15,928 nucleotides of DNA from positions 1 to 15,928 of the forward strand of contig CALGNG010000363.1 in NCBI GenBank assembly GCA_937958735.1. Direction: 5' to 3'. The stretch comes from an uncultured Aquimarina sp. GTDB lineage: Bacteria > Bacteroidota > Bacteroidia > Flavobacteriales > Flavobacteriaceae. Positions 5,518-13,397 of the stretch are shown piece after piece. The position numbers and the translations under genes are program-made. Numbering within the stretch: the first letter of the stretch is position 1; each line of letters begins with the position of its first letter. Under the pieces are notes generated by a model, which was not told the origin of the DNA, made no database searches, and saw only the letters and a program-made list of their open reading frames with translations.

Positions 5518-7922
5518 AAATTGAAAGATAAAGAGCCAATAAAATTTAACCCAGGGGCAGATATTCCAGAGGAATATACTCGATACCTCTGGTCGGTAAT
5601 GTTTTCTATAGCGCCAGTAATTTTTATGTTTTTTTGAATAAAATAATGTCCTCTTGCGTTAATTGTAATCCAACTTGGTAGAAAGGGATCTCCATTGGCA
5701 TTAGTAGCATAGATGTCGGTTTTAAGTTGTTCCGACGGTGCTAGATCGTCAAACTCAAAACCATCGTTAAATTCTGTAAAAAAATCAATACCCCATTTTT
5801 TGTTAGAATAAACTAGGTGAATATTCCCAAAGTTGGGCGGTACGTGTCTAACATTAACTTTTTGGCTGTTAGAAAGTGTTTTTCTTCCCTTGGTTATAGT
5901 GTAAGCCCCATTAAGGTTAAGATTTTTAATTAGAGGTATTTTTCCAGAAAATTCAAACCCATAGATGACAGCTTTGTTACTATTTTGTATAGAGAAAATA
6001 CGACTGTTTTCTCCTCTAAACAAAGTACTTTGTTCTCCATTTAGAGTAGATTCTTCTTCTGTTAAGGCATTATTTAATAGTGTGTAATAAGAAGAAAAAG
6101 AAAAAAGAAAATTGTTTTTGCTGTAATCTATACTTGTAGAAAAATTATGAGCATACTCGGATTTTAAACTAGGATTAGGGATTATTAATATACCAGGTTT
6201 TGAATCAGCAAAAATTTTACCAACGTCATCTATATTAGGAGCTCTAAAGGCAGTGTTTATATTAGCTTTTAATTGTAAGCTACGAGTTGCTTCATAAGAG
6301 CCACCTAAACTCCATGTAAAAGCTTCAAAATTGTTATTGGCATTATCAAAAGGGAAGTCTAGTTCTGGTTTTAAAAAATTGGCATTTAATAATACTTTAT
6401 TGTAGCGAAGTCCTGCCGATAAGAAAAAGGGGGTAGATAAATGCCAATTAATACTGGTATAAGCTCCAATAGATTCCCAAGTAGAATCGTCAGGGTATCT
6501 AGTTGCTATATTATTTAATGCTTCTTTGGTGTTAATATTGGTGGTTTGGGCAGTGCTGTTAACGGTGTTTTTAACGTATTCTGCTCCATAGTTTATTTTT
6601 AGATTATGAAGGTTTTTTTCGGTGTCTATATTAAATGATATAACATCCAGTTGTTCTTTATTGGTATTTAAAATAAGATCTCCAAAATCACGAGTATTCC
6701 TGCTTTCTTCAAAAAATTGATAGGCAGTAGATATTTTTATACCATCGGCTAAAGCGGTCTGTCCTGTGTAGGATACATTTTGAGAACCTAAAAGCCATTT
6801 TTGTGGTCCATAAAACCATTCGGCATTTCTAAACTGTCCATCTCTTTTACGTTGTAATCTATCGTATCGATCAAAGTTAGAAGTGGAAGTATAGATTATT
6901 TGTGTGTCAAAGGCCCAGTTTTTTGATGGAGTGTAATTAAGTTTTTGTAAGAAATTATATTGGCTGTAACCAGAGCTAATTTGTTTTTTAGGGTTTCTGT
7001 TTTTTATAGTAAGATCTACGCCATTTTCTGTGCGAACATATTCGTTTCTTAAAAAATCATCGGGACCATTACTTCCTTGTACAAGATCCCCAAAACGACT
7101 AAAAGAAAAGCTGCTTGTAGTAGCCCATTTTTTTAAGGCTAAATTAACGTCTGCATGCGTTGTTTGCTCGTTGTTTGCAGAAGAAGCCCGATGAAAAAGA
7201 TTCCCGGAAACGGTTTTAAGGTTTTTTTTAGAACGTAGTTTAGGGGTTAAAGTTTTAAAATTTAAAGTTCCTCCAATAGCATCGCTTCCATAAATAACAG
7301 ACCCAGGTCCAGAAATTATTTCGGCACTTTGTAGTGCTAAGGGGTCTATGGATATAATGTTTTGTAAATTCCCGCTTCTAAAAATAGCATTATTCATGCG
7401 TATGCCATCCACGGTAATTAGAATTCTATTGGTAGAAAAGCCCCTAATTATAGGGCTACCTCCTCCTTGTTGGCTTTTTTGGACAAAGATGTTACCGGAT
7501 TTAGAAACTAGATCTGCGGTGGTTTGGGGGTTAGAATTAGAAATATTATTTTGATTAATACTGGTGATTTTTTTTGATATCTGTCTCTTAGATTGCTTCC
7601 ATTTGGTGTTCGATACTACTACTTCGTCTAAAGATTCCTTGTAAGGGATTAAAAAAACTTGATTTTGCTCGTTTATTAATTCTTTGCGACTCAAAGTTTT
7701 GTCTTGGAACCCTACGGCGAAAAAAGTGAATTTTTCCTGAGGTTTAGAAAATTTTAATAATAAATCGCCATGGCTATTAGTGTAATACTGTTTTTTTGTG
7801 CTGTTGGAAATAGCATGCCCTTTGATGATTTGGGTGCCATATTCATTATTATATATCTTAACTATTTGTGCATAGAAAAAAGTAGGGAATATTATGAAAA
7901 TAAAAAAAAATACTTTTTGCAT
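5514..7922 (-). CDS. TonB-dependent outer-membrane receptor
   Basis: The 802-residue protein imports a bound ligand across the outer membrane using TonB energy. Signal peptide is MQKVFFFIFIIFPTFFYAQ. Residues about 28-95 look like a carboxypeptidase-regulatory-like domain, followed by a TonB-box-like LDEVVVS (98-104). The plug (about 112-222) contains PIIRGFSTNRILITVDGIRM and SGPGSVIYGSDAIGGTLNF. The beta-barrel ends in LSFNF with the terminal aromatic residue. The plug resembles the heme/hemoglobin receptor group, and FRAP (559-562) and NPSL (583-586) boxes are present, but there is no histidine between them, so heme is only a guess. It is the last gene of an operon, four bases after recO. 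No terminator is seen after it; it converges on a lipoprotein with a four-base overlap. Confidence 0.95.
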   Translation of the reverse strand: MQKVFFFIFIIFPTFFYAQIVKIYNNEYGTQIIKGHAISNSTKKQYYTNSHGDLLLKFSKPQEKFTFFAVGFQDKTLSRKELINEQNQVFLIPYKESLDEVVVSNTKWKQSKRQISKKITSINQNNISNSNPQTTADLVSKSGNIFVQKSQQGGGSPIIRGFSTNRILITVDGIRMNNAIFRSGNLQNIISIDPLALQSAEIISGPGSVIYGSDAIGGTLNFKTLTPKLRSKKNLKTVSGNLFHRASSANNEQTTHADVNLALKKWATTSSFSFSRFGDLVQGSNGPDDFLRNEYVRTENGVDLTIKNRNPKKQISSGYSQYNFLQKLNYTPSKNWAFDTQIIYTSTSNFDRYDRLQRKRDGQFRNAEWFYGPQKWLLGSQNVSYTGQTALADGIKISTAYQFFEESRNTRDFGDLILNTNKEQLDVISFNIDTEKNLHNLKINYGAEYVKNTVNSTAQTTNINTKEALNNIATRYPDDSTWESIGAYTSINWHLSTPFFLSAGLRYNKVLLNANFLKPELDFPFDNANNNFEAFTWSLGGSYEATRSLQLKANINTAFRAPNIDDVGKIFADSKPGILIIPNPSLKSEYAHNFSTSIDYSKNNFLFSFSSYYTLLNNALTEEESTLNGEQSTLFRGENSRIFSIQNSNKAVIYGFEFSGKIPLIKNLNLNGAYTITKGRKTLSNSQKVNVRHVPPNFGNIHLVYSNKKWGIDFFTEFNDGFEFDDLAPSEQLKTDIYATNANGDPFLPSWITINARGHYFIQKNIKITGAIENITDQRYRVYSSGISAPGLNFIGSLSFNF

Positions 7923-7926
7923 TTTA

Positions 7927-8646
7927 CTAACTAAATAGTCCTTTTAAAACAGTTAATGATTTTGGTTTTTTGAAGCCTTCTATGTGTAATGTGTAATACA
8001 GTAGAAGATCGTCTAATAATTGTAAGCGTTCTGTTTTGGGTATTACAATTGTTTTTAGATTATCAAAATTTGTGCCTAAAACGGTTTTTAAATTATGGGC
8101 TCTATTATCTTTAATAGAGTATGGGGTGTTGGAGACGATTTGGAAATTACCTTCAGCTAAATTAAATTCGGGAAGAATATTGTCCGTGGTATCGGGATAA
8201 AACCCAATAAAGTAAGATAGTTGGGTTAAAAATAATTGATTAAAAAGCGTGAAATTATTGCTGTCGTCTAGCCAAAAGAAGCTTTGTTTTAAGAAATCAA
8301 AAAGACCATTTTCACCTTCATTATCCTTTAATGTTTGGGTTAGTATTTCGGAAATAAAAGCAGCAATGCCTCCTTTTATAATGTGGGTATGTAAGCTTTT
8401 GTAGTGGTAAAGGGGTTTAGCTTCTTTTAATCTAAACAAGGTGCTTTTATTGCTATGGATGGCGTCTATTTCTAGTATAGAAAGCGGTTGAAAAAAAGAA
8501 GCACTAATTTTGTTTTTTTTATTTTTTAAAACACCTCTAATTAAATAGGTGTTAACTCCTTCATTACGTGTAAATAATTTAACTATTAAATCCGCTTCTC
8601 CATAGCGAATGCTATGAAGTACTATTGCCTCTGTTTTTATTTGCAT
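7927..8646 (-). CDS. recO: DNA repair protein RecO
   Basis: RecO helps load RecA on gapped DNA in the RecFOR pathway, by annealing strands and removing SSB. The 239-residue length is usual. The N-terminal OB fold (about 1-80) starts with MQIKTEAIVLHSIRYGEADL and has LFTRNEGVNTYLIRGVLKNK, the family pattern. The C-terminal part is helical, with YKSLHTHIIKGGIAAFISEIL. The protein has no cysteine at all, so it lacks the zinc site found in some RecO proteins. It lies between porZ (3 bases upstream) and the receptor gene (4 bases downstream), so it must be translated from the same transcript. There is no space for a promoter of its own outside coding sequence. Confidence 0.92.
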   Translation of the reverse strand: MQIKTEAIVLHSIRYGEADLIVKLFTRNEGVNTYLIRGVLKNKKNKISASFFQPLSILEIDAIHSNKSTLFRLKEAKPLYHYKSLHTHIIKGGIAAFISEILTQTLKDNEGENGLFDFLKQSFFWLDDSNNFTLFNQLFLTQLSYFIGFYPDTTDNILPEFNLAEGNFQIVSNTPYSIKDNRAHNLKTVLGTNFDNLKTIVIPKTERLQLLDDLLLYYTLHIEGFKKPKSLTVLKGLFS

Positions 8647-8649
8647 TAA

Positions 8650-10962
8650 TTATCGTACAATAAGTAGCTTGCCAACATTGGTTTGTTGTTGGTCTTCGCC
8701 AGTAATTAATATAAGATATACTCCAGATGCTACTCGATTTCCACTAAAAGAGCGAGTGTCCCACTCTACAGCTCCACTTCCACCTCCATTAGAAGAGGTG
8801 TTGGTTGTTTCAAAAACAAGGTTTCCTTCGATGTCTGTAAACTTTATGTTAGCTCCAGCTGTAAGGCCTTCGATACGTACATTAACGTCTCCATACTCTG
8901 GACGAACAGGGTTAGGGAACACTTTAAATTCATCAAAATTTGGTTTAGCGGTTACAGAATCTACGGAGAATTCGACTAAACCTTTATCGGTGGCGAAAAA
9001 AAGACTATTGGTGTCTGAATTAATAACAACTCTTGTTACGTTATTAGAAGGTAAAGGGCTGTTTAAGGAAGTAAAGTGTCGTAATGTTTCTTCTCCATCT
9101 GGAGAAACTTGAAAAACTCCACCGCCTACTGTAGAAATCCACTTATTATCTTCGGAATCGACTTTAATATCAGAGATAAATTGATCCGCTAAAAGTTCTT
9201 GAGGTAAGCCTTCGTCTAAAAATATAATAGGTTCGGCTTCTGTGGAGCTTGATTCGTTAAAAATAGAATCTGGATTAGAGAGTACTCTAAGGCCTCGATT
9301 AGATCCAATCCATAAATTATCGTTTTGATCTAAAGCTAAGGCTCTTACTGTATTGCTTTCGGGGTTTATAAGTCCATTAGTAAACTGTATTATTCTTTTT
9401 GTATTAGGGCTATAGCCAAATATTCCGCTTGAAAATGTTCCTATGTAGACGTTATTATTTGTGTCAAAAATAAATTCTTCAGCATTTAAAAATAAGAGAC
9501 CATTACTTTCGGAATTAATTAATTGTTCTAAATCTGGTTGATCGTTGGTAGGGCCAGTAGTGGAAAACCTTTTAAGTAACTCATCGGAAAAACTGTTAAT
9601 TAGCCAGAGATTGCCTTCGGAATCGAAATTAGTGCCGAAAACTAAATTTCTACTAAAATCAGGATTAAGTTCAATATTACTATTCTCGTTATTGAAGGTT
9701 GTAAAGGAGTTGTTTGAATTGGAATATTCGATAATTCCAGAATTGTAACTACCAAAAATCACACGATCTGAATCATTAGGGTCAATAGTAACACTAATAA
9801 GTTCGTTTATATTAAAATCTTCATAAGGGATGTTAAACCAATTCCCGTTTCGTAGTCTAGACACACCATTTTGTGTGTCCGTAGTAAAGGTGTAGAAGTT
9901 AGATATTCTGCCATAACAAATCCATAAATCGCCATTCTTGTAATCAATATCGAAAGCATTATTTTGTAATGGGCCAACAGGATTTATGTTTGTTTGGGAG
10001 ATAAACTCATTTTCGGTAAATAAAAAACCTTGTTCTTCTAAAGAGAAATATATTTTATTGTTTATAAAAGTAATATTATCTACGTTAGTGTTTATTTCTT
10101 CAGGGTATTCAATACTTTCTATAATAGAAAAAGAGGGATCTAATCTAATGTATTTATCTATATGGGATATAGATAATTCATTATTGCTTATAGATAAATT
10201 GGTAATGTTACTAGGGTCTGTATAGACTTCGTTAAATTGATTTCCGTCAAAGGCGTAAATTCTATTAGTAGTGTCTCTAGCAATTAATTGACTAGCAAAT
10301 AATTTGAAGTCTGCAAGTGTAAGAGAGCTATTAGCGCTTATGGGCTCCCATTCTTCTGCCAATAAGAGGTTTTTGTTTTTTTTGTTGCCAATAAATAATC
10401 CTCGGCCTATAATACTTGCAATAATAAAATCATCTAAAACACCTACTGCACTAATATCACTTATTAAGCTTAAAGAGTCACTAATTAAAAAAGTGTCTGC
10501 AAAAACATTTTCTTGTAAATTAAACTGTACAATACCAAAACCTGTGGCAATGTAAAGAACCCCATTGTCTTCGAAAAGGTTGTTTATACGAACATTGTTA
10601 GGCGGGAATTTTTGATTTTCGGCAATATCATTAAAAGAAGATATTTCACCAGTATTTTCGTTAATTATTTCAATAAGACCGTCTGTGTATCCAATAATTA
10701 AAGAATTAAAATCGGGGCTATAATGTATTATTTCTATGTCTTCGGATGACAACCCATTAATAGATGAAAATAGAGTATTTGTTCCTGTTTCTATTGAATG
10801 TTTAAAAATAGAATTATTAGCTGCAACATAAATATCTGTAGTCGAATTTGTTGTGCTAGTAATGTCGTTGTAAGAAAAGTGACCTGTCCAGTTTTTACTA
10901 AAATCTTGACCCCAAGCTACGGCTTGAAATATTAAAAACAGGAATGTTATTTTTTTTAGCAT
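8650..10962 (-). CDS. porZ: Type IX secretion system protein PorZ
   Basis: In Porphyromonas gingivalis PorZ is a cell-surface part of the type IX secretion attachment complex, which binds A-LPS and supplies it to the sortase PorU. The 770-residue protein here has the same layout: signal peptide MLKKITFLFLIFQAVAWGQ, then WTGHFSYNDI typical of the PorZ start, then two beta-propellers (about 25-340 and 340-670). The repeated propeller strands include LYIATGFGIVQF, LWIGSNRGLRVLS and LFFATDKGLVEF. A sorting-type C-terminal domain (about 675-770) begins FKVFPNPV and ends GKLLIVR. Whether this organism makes an A-LPS-like anchor cannot be read from the window. It is followed immediately by recO, and dinB lies 38 bases upstream on the same strand; no clear promoter is seen in that gap. 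Confidence 0.9.
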   Translation of the reverse strand: MLKKITFLFLIFQAVAWGQDFSKNWTGHFSYNDITSTTNSTTDIYVAANNSIFKHSIETGTNTLFSSINGLSSEDIEIIHYSPDFNSLIIGYTDGLIEIINENTGEISSFNDIAENQKFPPNNVRINNLFEDNGVLYIATGFGIVQFNLQENVFADTFLISDSLSLISDISAVGVLDDFIIASIIGRGLFIGNKKNKNLLLAEEWEPISANSSLTLADFKLFASQLIARDTTNRIYAFDGNQFNEVYTDPSNITNLSISNNELSISHIDKYIRLDPSFSIIESIEYPEEINTNVDNITFINNKIYFSLEEQGFLFTENEFISQTNINPVGPLQNNAFDIDYKNGDLWICYGRISNFYTFTTDTQNGVSRLRNGNWFNIPYEDFNINELISVTIDPNDSDRVIFGSYNSGIIEYSNSNNSFTTFNNENSNIELNPDFSRNLVFGTNFDSEGNLWLINSFSDELLKRFSTTGPTNDQPDLEQLINSESNGLLFLNAEEFIFDTNNNVYIGTFSSGIFGYSPNTKRIIQFTNGLINPESNTVRALALDQNDNLWIGSNRGLRVLSNPDSIFNESSSTEAEPIIFLDEGLPQELLADQFISDIKVDSEDNKWISTVGGGVFQVSPDGEETLRHFTSLNSPLPSNNVTRVVINSDTNSLFFATDKGLVEFSVDSVTAKPNFDEFKVFPNPVRPEYGDVNVRIEGLTAGANIKFTDIEGNLVFETTNTSSNGGGSGAVEWDTRSFSGNRVASGVYLILITGEDQQQTNVGKLLIVR

Positions 10963-11000
10963 AACTAGAGTGTTAATTCTTTAAAACGAGATTATAATTA

Positions 11001-11465
11001 TTATAGTGCTTTCTTTAAAGCTAAAATATAGCCTAGGTGTATGCCTTCATGGAAATTATTGAAATGAAAAGAATCATGAATACTTTTAAGTTCGAAAGAA
11101 GTGCTAGTCATATAGGGGCTATAGTTTTTAAATACGCCCATTTTAAGATCTTTTTCTGTTTGTTCAATAGTACTAAATAAAAAATCTTTAAGTAGAGTTA
11201 ATTCTTCATTAGTAGCATTTTTTGTAGTAGAAGTTCCTTTTTGGTATAGTTCTATCCATGCTTCTGGAATGTTTTTTTCTAGTCCACTAAGACCATAAAC
11301 TAATAATTGTTGGGTAACTACTACATGGGCAATATTCCAAAATAAATTATTTTTAAATCCTTCTGGGATTTTATTAAGATCCTCTAAAGAATAATGGTCT
11401 AATATTTTGCACAAAGCTTTTCTGTTAACTTTTGTGATTTCAAGTGCTATTTTTAAATCTTCCAT
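11001..11465 (-). CDS. DinB-family four-helix protein
   Basis: The 154-residue protein has the DinB/YfiT-like four-helix fold, predicted cytoplasmic. The typical three-histidine metal site is present: H47 in WNIAHVVVTQQ, and H139 and H143 in FHFNNFHEGIHLGYI. H134 is extra. Members of this superfamily include bacillithiol and mycothiol S-transferases and isomerases, but many have no known role, so only the family is assigned. It starts 83 bases from the divergent ArsC-like gene and is followed by porZ after 38 bases, so it may be the first gene of the porZ-recO-receptor transcript. A TATTTTTG box lies just in front on the same strand. Confidence 0.88.
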   Translation of the reverse strand: MEDLKIALEITKVNRKALCKILDHYSLEDLNKIPEGFKNNLFWNIAHVVVTQQLLVYGLSGLEKNIPEAWIELYQKGTSTTKNATNEELTLLKDFLFSTIEQTEKDLKMGVFKNYSPYMTSTSFELKSIHDSFHFNNFHEGIHLGYILALKKAL

Positions 11466-11483
11466 AGTTTAGATAATTTTATC

Positions 11484-11491
11484 CAAAAATA
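11484..11491 (-). promoter_or_regulatory. Candidate -7 box for dinB (minus strand)
   Basis: Read on the minus strand, 11491-11484 is TATTTTTG, a perfect TAnnTTTG, 18 bases before the dinB start. No good -33 TTTG is found at the usual distance, so chance in AT-rich DNA is possible. Confidence 0.35.
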
Positions 11492-11514
11492 TGTTTTTTC
11501 TCTCGAATTTCGTT

Positions 11515-11522
11515 TTCCTTTG
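11515..11522 (+). promoter_or_regulatory. Candidate -7 box for the ArsC-like gene
   Basis: TTCCTTTG is one mismatch from TAnnTTTG. It ends 26 bases before the ATG at 11549. A GTG at 11522 overlaps the box itself, which argues against that upstream start. No clear -33 element is visible. Confidence 0.3.
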
Positions 11523-11548
11523 TGTCGAAATACAAATTGAAGAATCAA

Positions 11549-11908
11549 ATGATTAAAAAAGTCTATTATTTAAGTACCTGTAGTACTTGTAAGCGTATTT
11601 TAAAAGAACTGAATTTAGAAAGCGGTTTTGAGCTTCAAAATGTGAAAGAAAATCCTATTTTAGAATCGGAATTGGAAGAGATAAAAGCTTTTGAAGGAAC
11701 TTATGAGAGTTTGTTAAATAGAAGATCGGTACTTTATAGAGAGCGAAAATTGAAAGAACAAAACCTATCGGAAGAAGATTGCAAGGCGTTAATTTTAGAG
11801 CATTACTCTTTTTTGAAGCGACCAATAATTCAAGTCGGCGATCAATATTTTGTGGGGAATTCCAAAAAAACAGTAGAAAGTGCTAAAGTTATTATCTCTT
11901 CTCTATAA
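11549..11908 (+). CDS. ArsC/Spx-family thioredoxin-fold protein
   Basis: The start is placed at the ATG at 11549, giving 119 residues that begin MIKKVYYLSTCSTCKRI, the usual start of this family. An in-frame GTG nine codons earlier would add a tail not typical of the family and overlaps the likely promoter. CSTC (C11, C14) is the redox/catalytic pair, as in Spx and Spx-like proteins. NRRS (about 57-60) and LKRPII with R91 match the arginine positions that bind oxyanions in ArsC. No arsenic-resistance genes lie nearby, so arsenate reduction is not supported by context; a general thiol-reductase or Spx-like role is possible. The stop overlaps the next start as TAATG, which implies translational coupling with the transporter. 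Confidence 0.88.
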   Translation: MIKKVYYLSTCSTCKRILKELNLESGFELQNVKENPILESELEEIKAFEGTYESLLNRRSVLYRERKLKEQNLSEEDCKALILEHYSFLKRPIIQVGDQYFVGNSKKTVESAKVIISSL

Positions 11909-12816
11909 TGTCTAAGCGTCAGTTAGCTTTTATTGCAGCAAGTTTTGTGGCTATATTTTATGCCGCTAATTATAGTATTGCTAAAAATGTTATGCCGCAT
12001 TATATAAAACCCTTTGGGTTTATAATGTTTAGGGTAACAGGTGCTTGTATTTTGTTTTGGATAGCAGGGTTATTTGGTCCCAAAGAAAAAATTGAAAAAA
12101 AACATTACGCTCGTATTTTCTTTGGAGCTTTTTTTGGTATGTCACTTAATATGCTTGTATTTTTTTATGGATTAAATTTAACGACTCCCATTAATGCCTC
12201 GGTAATGATGGTTATGGCGCCAGTAATTACTTTTCTTCTCGCTGTTGTTTTTTTAAAAGAAAACTTACAATTTAAACGAATATTAGGATTAGTTATAGGT
12301 TTTGTAGGGGCACTTGTAATGATTATTTATGGTAAAGGAAATGCGATAAATGCACCTAATCCATTGTTGGGTAATTTTTTAATTTTTATTAATGCAGGCT
12401 CTTTTGCAGGGTACCTTATAATTGTAAAAAAACTAACACAACTATATCATCCATTAACTTTTATAAAATGGATGTACACCATTGGAGTAATGTTGGTACT
12501 GCCTTTTGGTTTAAAAGAAGTGTTAGAAATGCCCTTTGAGAGCATTCCTGTTACAGGCTATTTAAGTATAGCTTATGTGGTGGTGTTTGTAACCTTTGGA
12601 ACCTATATACTCAATATTTTTGCTATAAAGGTGTTGAAGCCTACCACAGTAGCTGTTTTTATTTATTTCCAACCTTTTTTGGCGTCAATAGTAGCCACTT
12701 TTTTAGGGACAGATAGTATTGATACCGTAAAAATTATAGCAACGGTATTAATATTTACAGGGGTATATTTAGTAAGTGCTAAGCCTAAGCCGTTAGCAAG
12801 TGTTAAGGAAGTGTAA
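11908..12816 (+). CDS. EamA-family (DMT) membrane transporter
   Basis: The 302-residue protein is an inner-membrane carrier of the drug/metabolite transporter superfamily with ten predicted helices in two EamA repeats (about 8-140 and 153-290). The first starts IAASFVAIFYAANYSIAKNV, the typical EamA N-terminus. NLTTPINASVMMVMAPVITF and VFIYFQPFLASIVATFLGTD are the conserved helix-4 and helix-9 type segments with PV and QP motifs. DMT carriers usually export amino acids, sugars or related metabolites; the substrate cannot be predicted. The start ATG shares a base with the ArsC-like gene stop. The 3' end overlaps the opposite-strand thioesterase by 14 bases. Confidence 0.92.
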   Translation: MSKRQLAFIAASFVAIFYAANYSIAKNVMPHYIKPFGFIMFRVTGACILFWIAGLFGPKEKIEKKHYARIFFGAFFGMSLNMLVFFYGLNLTTPINASVMMVMAPVITFLLAVVFLKENLQFKRILGLVIGFVGALVMIIYGKGNAINAPNPLLGNFLIFINAGSFAGYLIIVKKLTQLYHPLTFIKWMYTIGVMLVLPFGLKEVLEMPFESIPVTGYLSIAYVVVFVTFGTYILNIFAIKVLKPTTVAVFIYFQPFLASIVATFLGTDSIDTVKIIATVLIFTGVYLVSAKPKPLASVKEV

Positions 12817-13285
12817 TGTGTTTAGGTTTTATATGGTCTAAACGCATTTCTTCAGATTTGAGAACACTAAAATCTTCGCTTCGGTTTGGGTCTATTAATT
12901 TTTCGAGAATAATAGGAGATGGTGGTTTTATTTTTCTTGTTTCCATATCTATCCAAGTACCAGTCATAATACCTCTGGCAAAATTTTCACCTTTACTATT
13001 GTAAAAATTGTGTCTAATTTTATAAAAAGAGCCATCTTCACTAGCGCCAGTAATTTCGTAACTTACATAAATAGGTTTTCCAGGGAATACTTCTTTAAAA
13101 TAGTGGATTTCTTCTCTTAGTACAACAGGGCCAATTTTCCATTTCTTTAAATCGCTATAAGTTACTCCTTGTATTACCATGTATTTCATACGAGTCGCGC
13201 TCATAAAATTCATGTATCCAGAATTGGCTAAGTGTTGATTGGGGTCTAAATCGCTCCAGCGAATCTCCATTTTGTTTAAAAACAT
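12803..13285 (-). CDS. Acyl-CoA thioesterase, 4HBT hotdog family
   Basis: The 160-residue protein has a single hotdog domain. EIRWSDLDPNQHLANSGYMNF (7-27) matches the 4-hydroxybenzoyl-CoA thioesterase signature RxxDxDxxxHxNN, with the likely catalytic aspartate D14 and H18. The later strands GPVVLREEIHYFKEVFPGK and ITGASEDGSFYKIRHNFY are also typical. It probably hydrolyses an acyl-CoA or similar thioester in the cytoplasm; the chain is unknown. MFLNKMEIRW gives the first start; Met6 is an alternative 15 bases later. The gene converges on and overlaps the EamA gene, and is divergent from lysS with a 112-base gap. Confidence 0.9.
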   Translation of the reverse strand: MFLNKMEIRWSDLDPNQHLANSGYMNFMSATRMKYMVIQGVTYSDLKKWKIGPVVLREEIHYFKEVFPGKPIYVSYEITGASEDGSFYKIRHNFYNSKGENFARGIMTGTWIDMETRKIKPPSPIILEKLIDPNRSEDFSVLKSEEMRLDHIKPKHITLP

Positions 13286-13346
13286 GATCTGTTAGTTTTA
13301 ATAATCAAAAACCAAGTTAGGAATATTTGTTTTAGTATTTCTAAAA

Positions 13347-13378
13347 TTCGTATTTGAGATAGGACTTAATTATCTTTG
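13347..13378 (+). promoter_or_regulatory. Promoter of lysS
   Basis: TATCTTTG at 13371-13378 is a perfect TAnnTTTG box and continues as TTTGCGG. TTCG at 13347-13350, 20 bases upstream, is a partial -33; a better TTTG at 13353-13356 is slightly too close (14 bases). The box ends 19 bases before the lysS start. Confidence 0.55.
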
Positions 13379-13397
13379 CGGATCTTAAAAGTAGACT

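Noticed and set aside
8669..9112. 147-codon open frame on the plus strand
   Set aside because: It lies entirely inside porZ on the opposite strand, and its residues show no family pattern; porZ is clearly the real gene.
5514..10962. A new secretion or defence system around porZ
   Set aside because: recO and porZ are known, separate-function proteins, and no nuclease, toxin, transposase or other defence-type gene is present in the block.
11522..11548. Upstream GTG start that would lengthen the ArsC-like protein by nine residues
   Set aside because: The GTG overlaps a promoter-like box, the added residues are unlike the family, and the ATG at 11549 gives the typical MIKKVYYLSTCSTC start.
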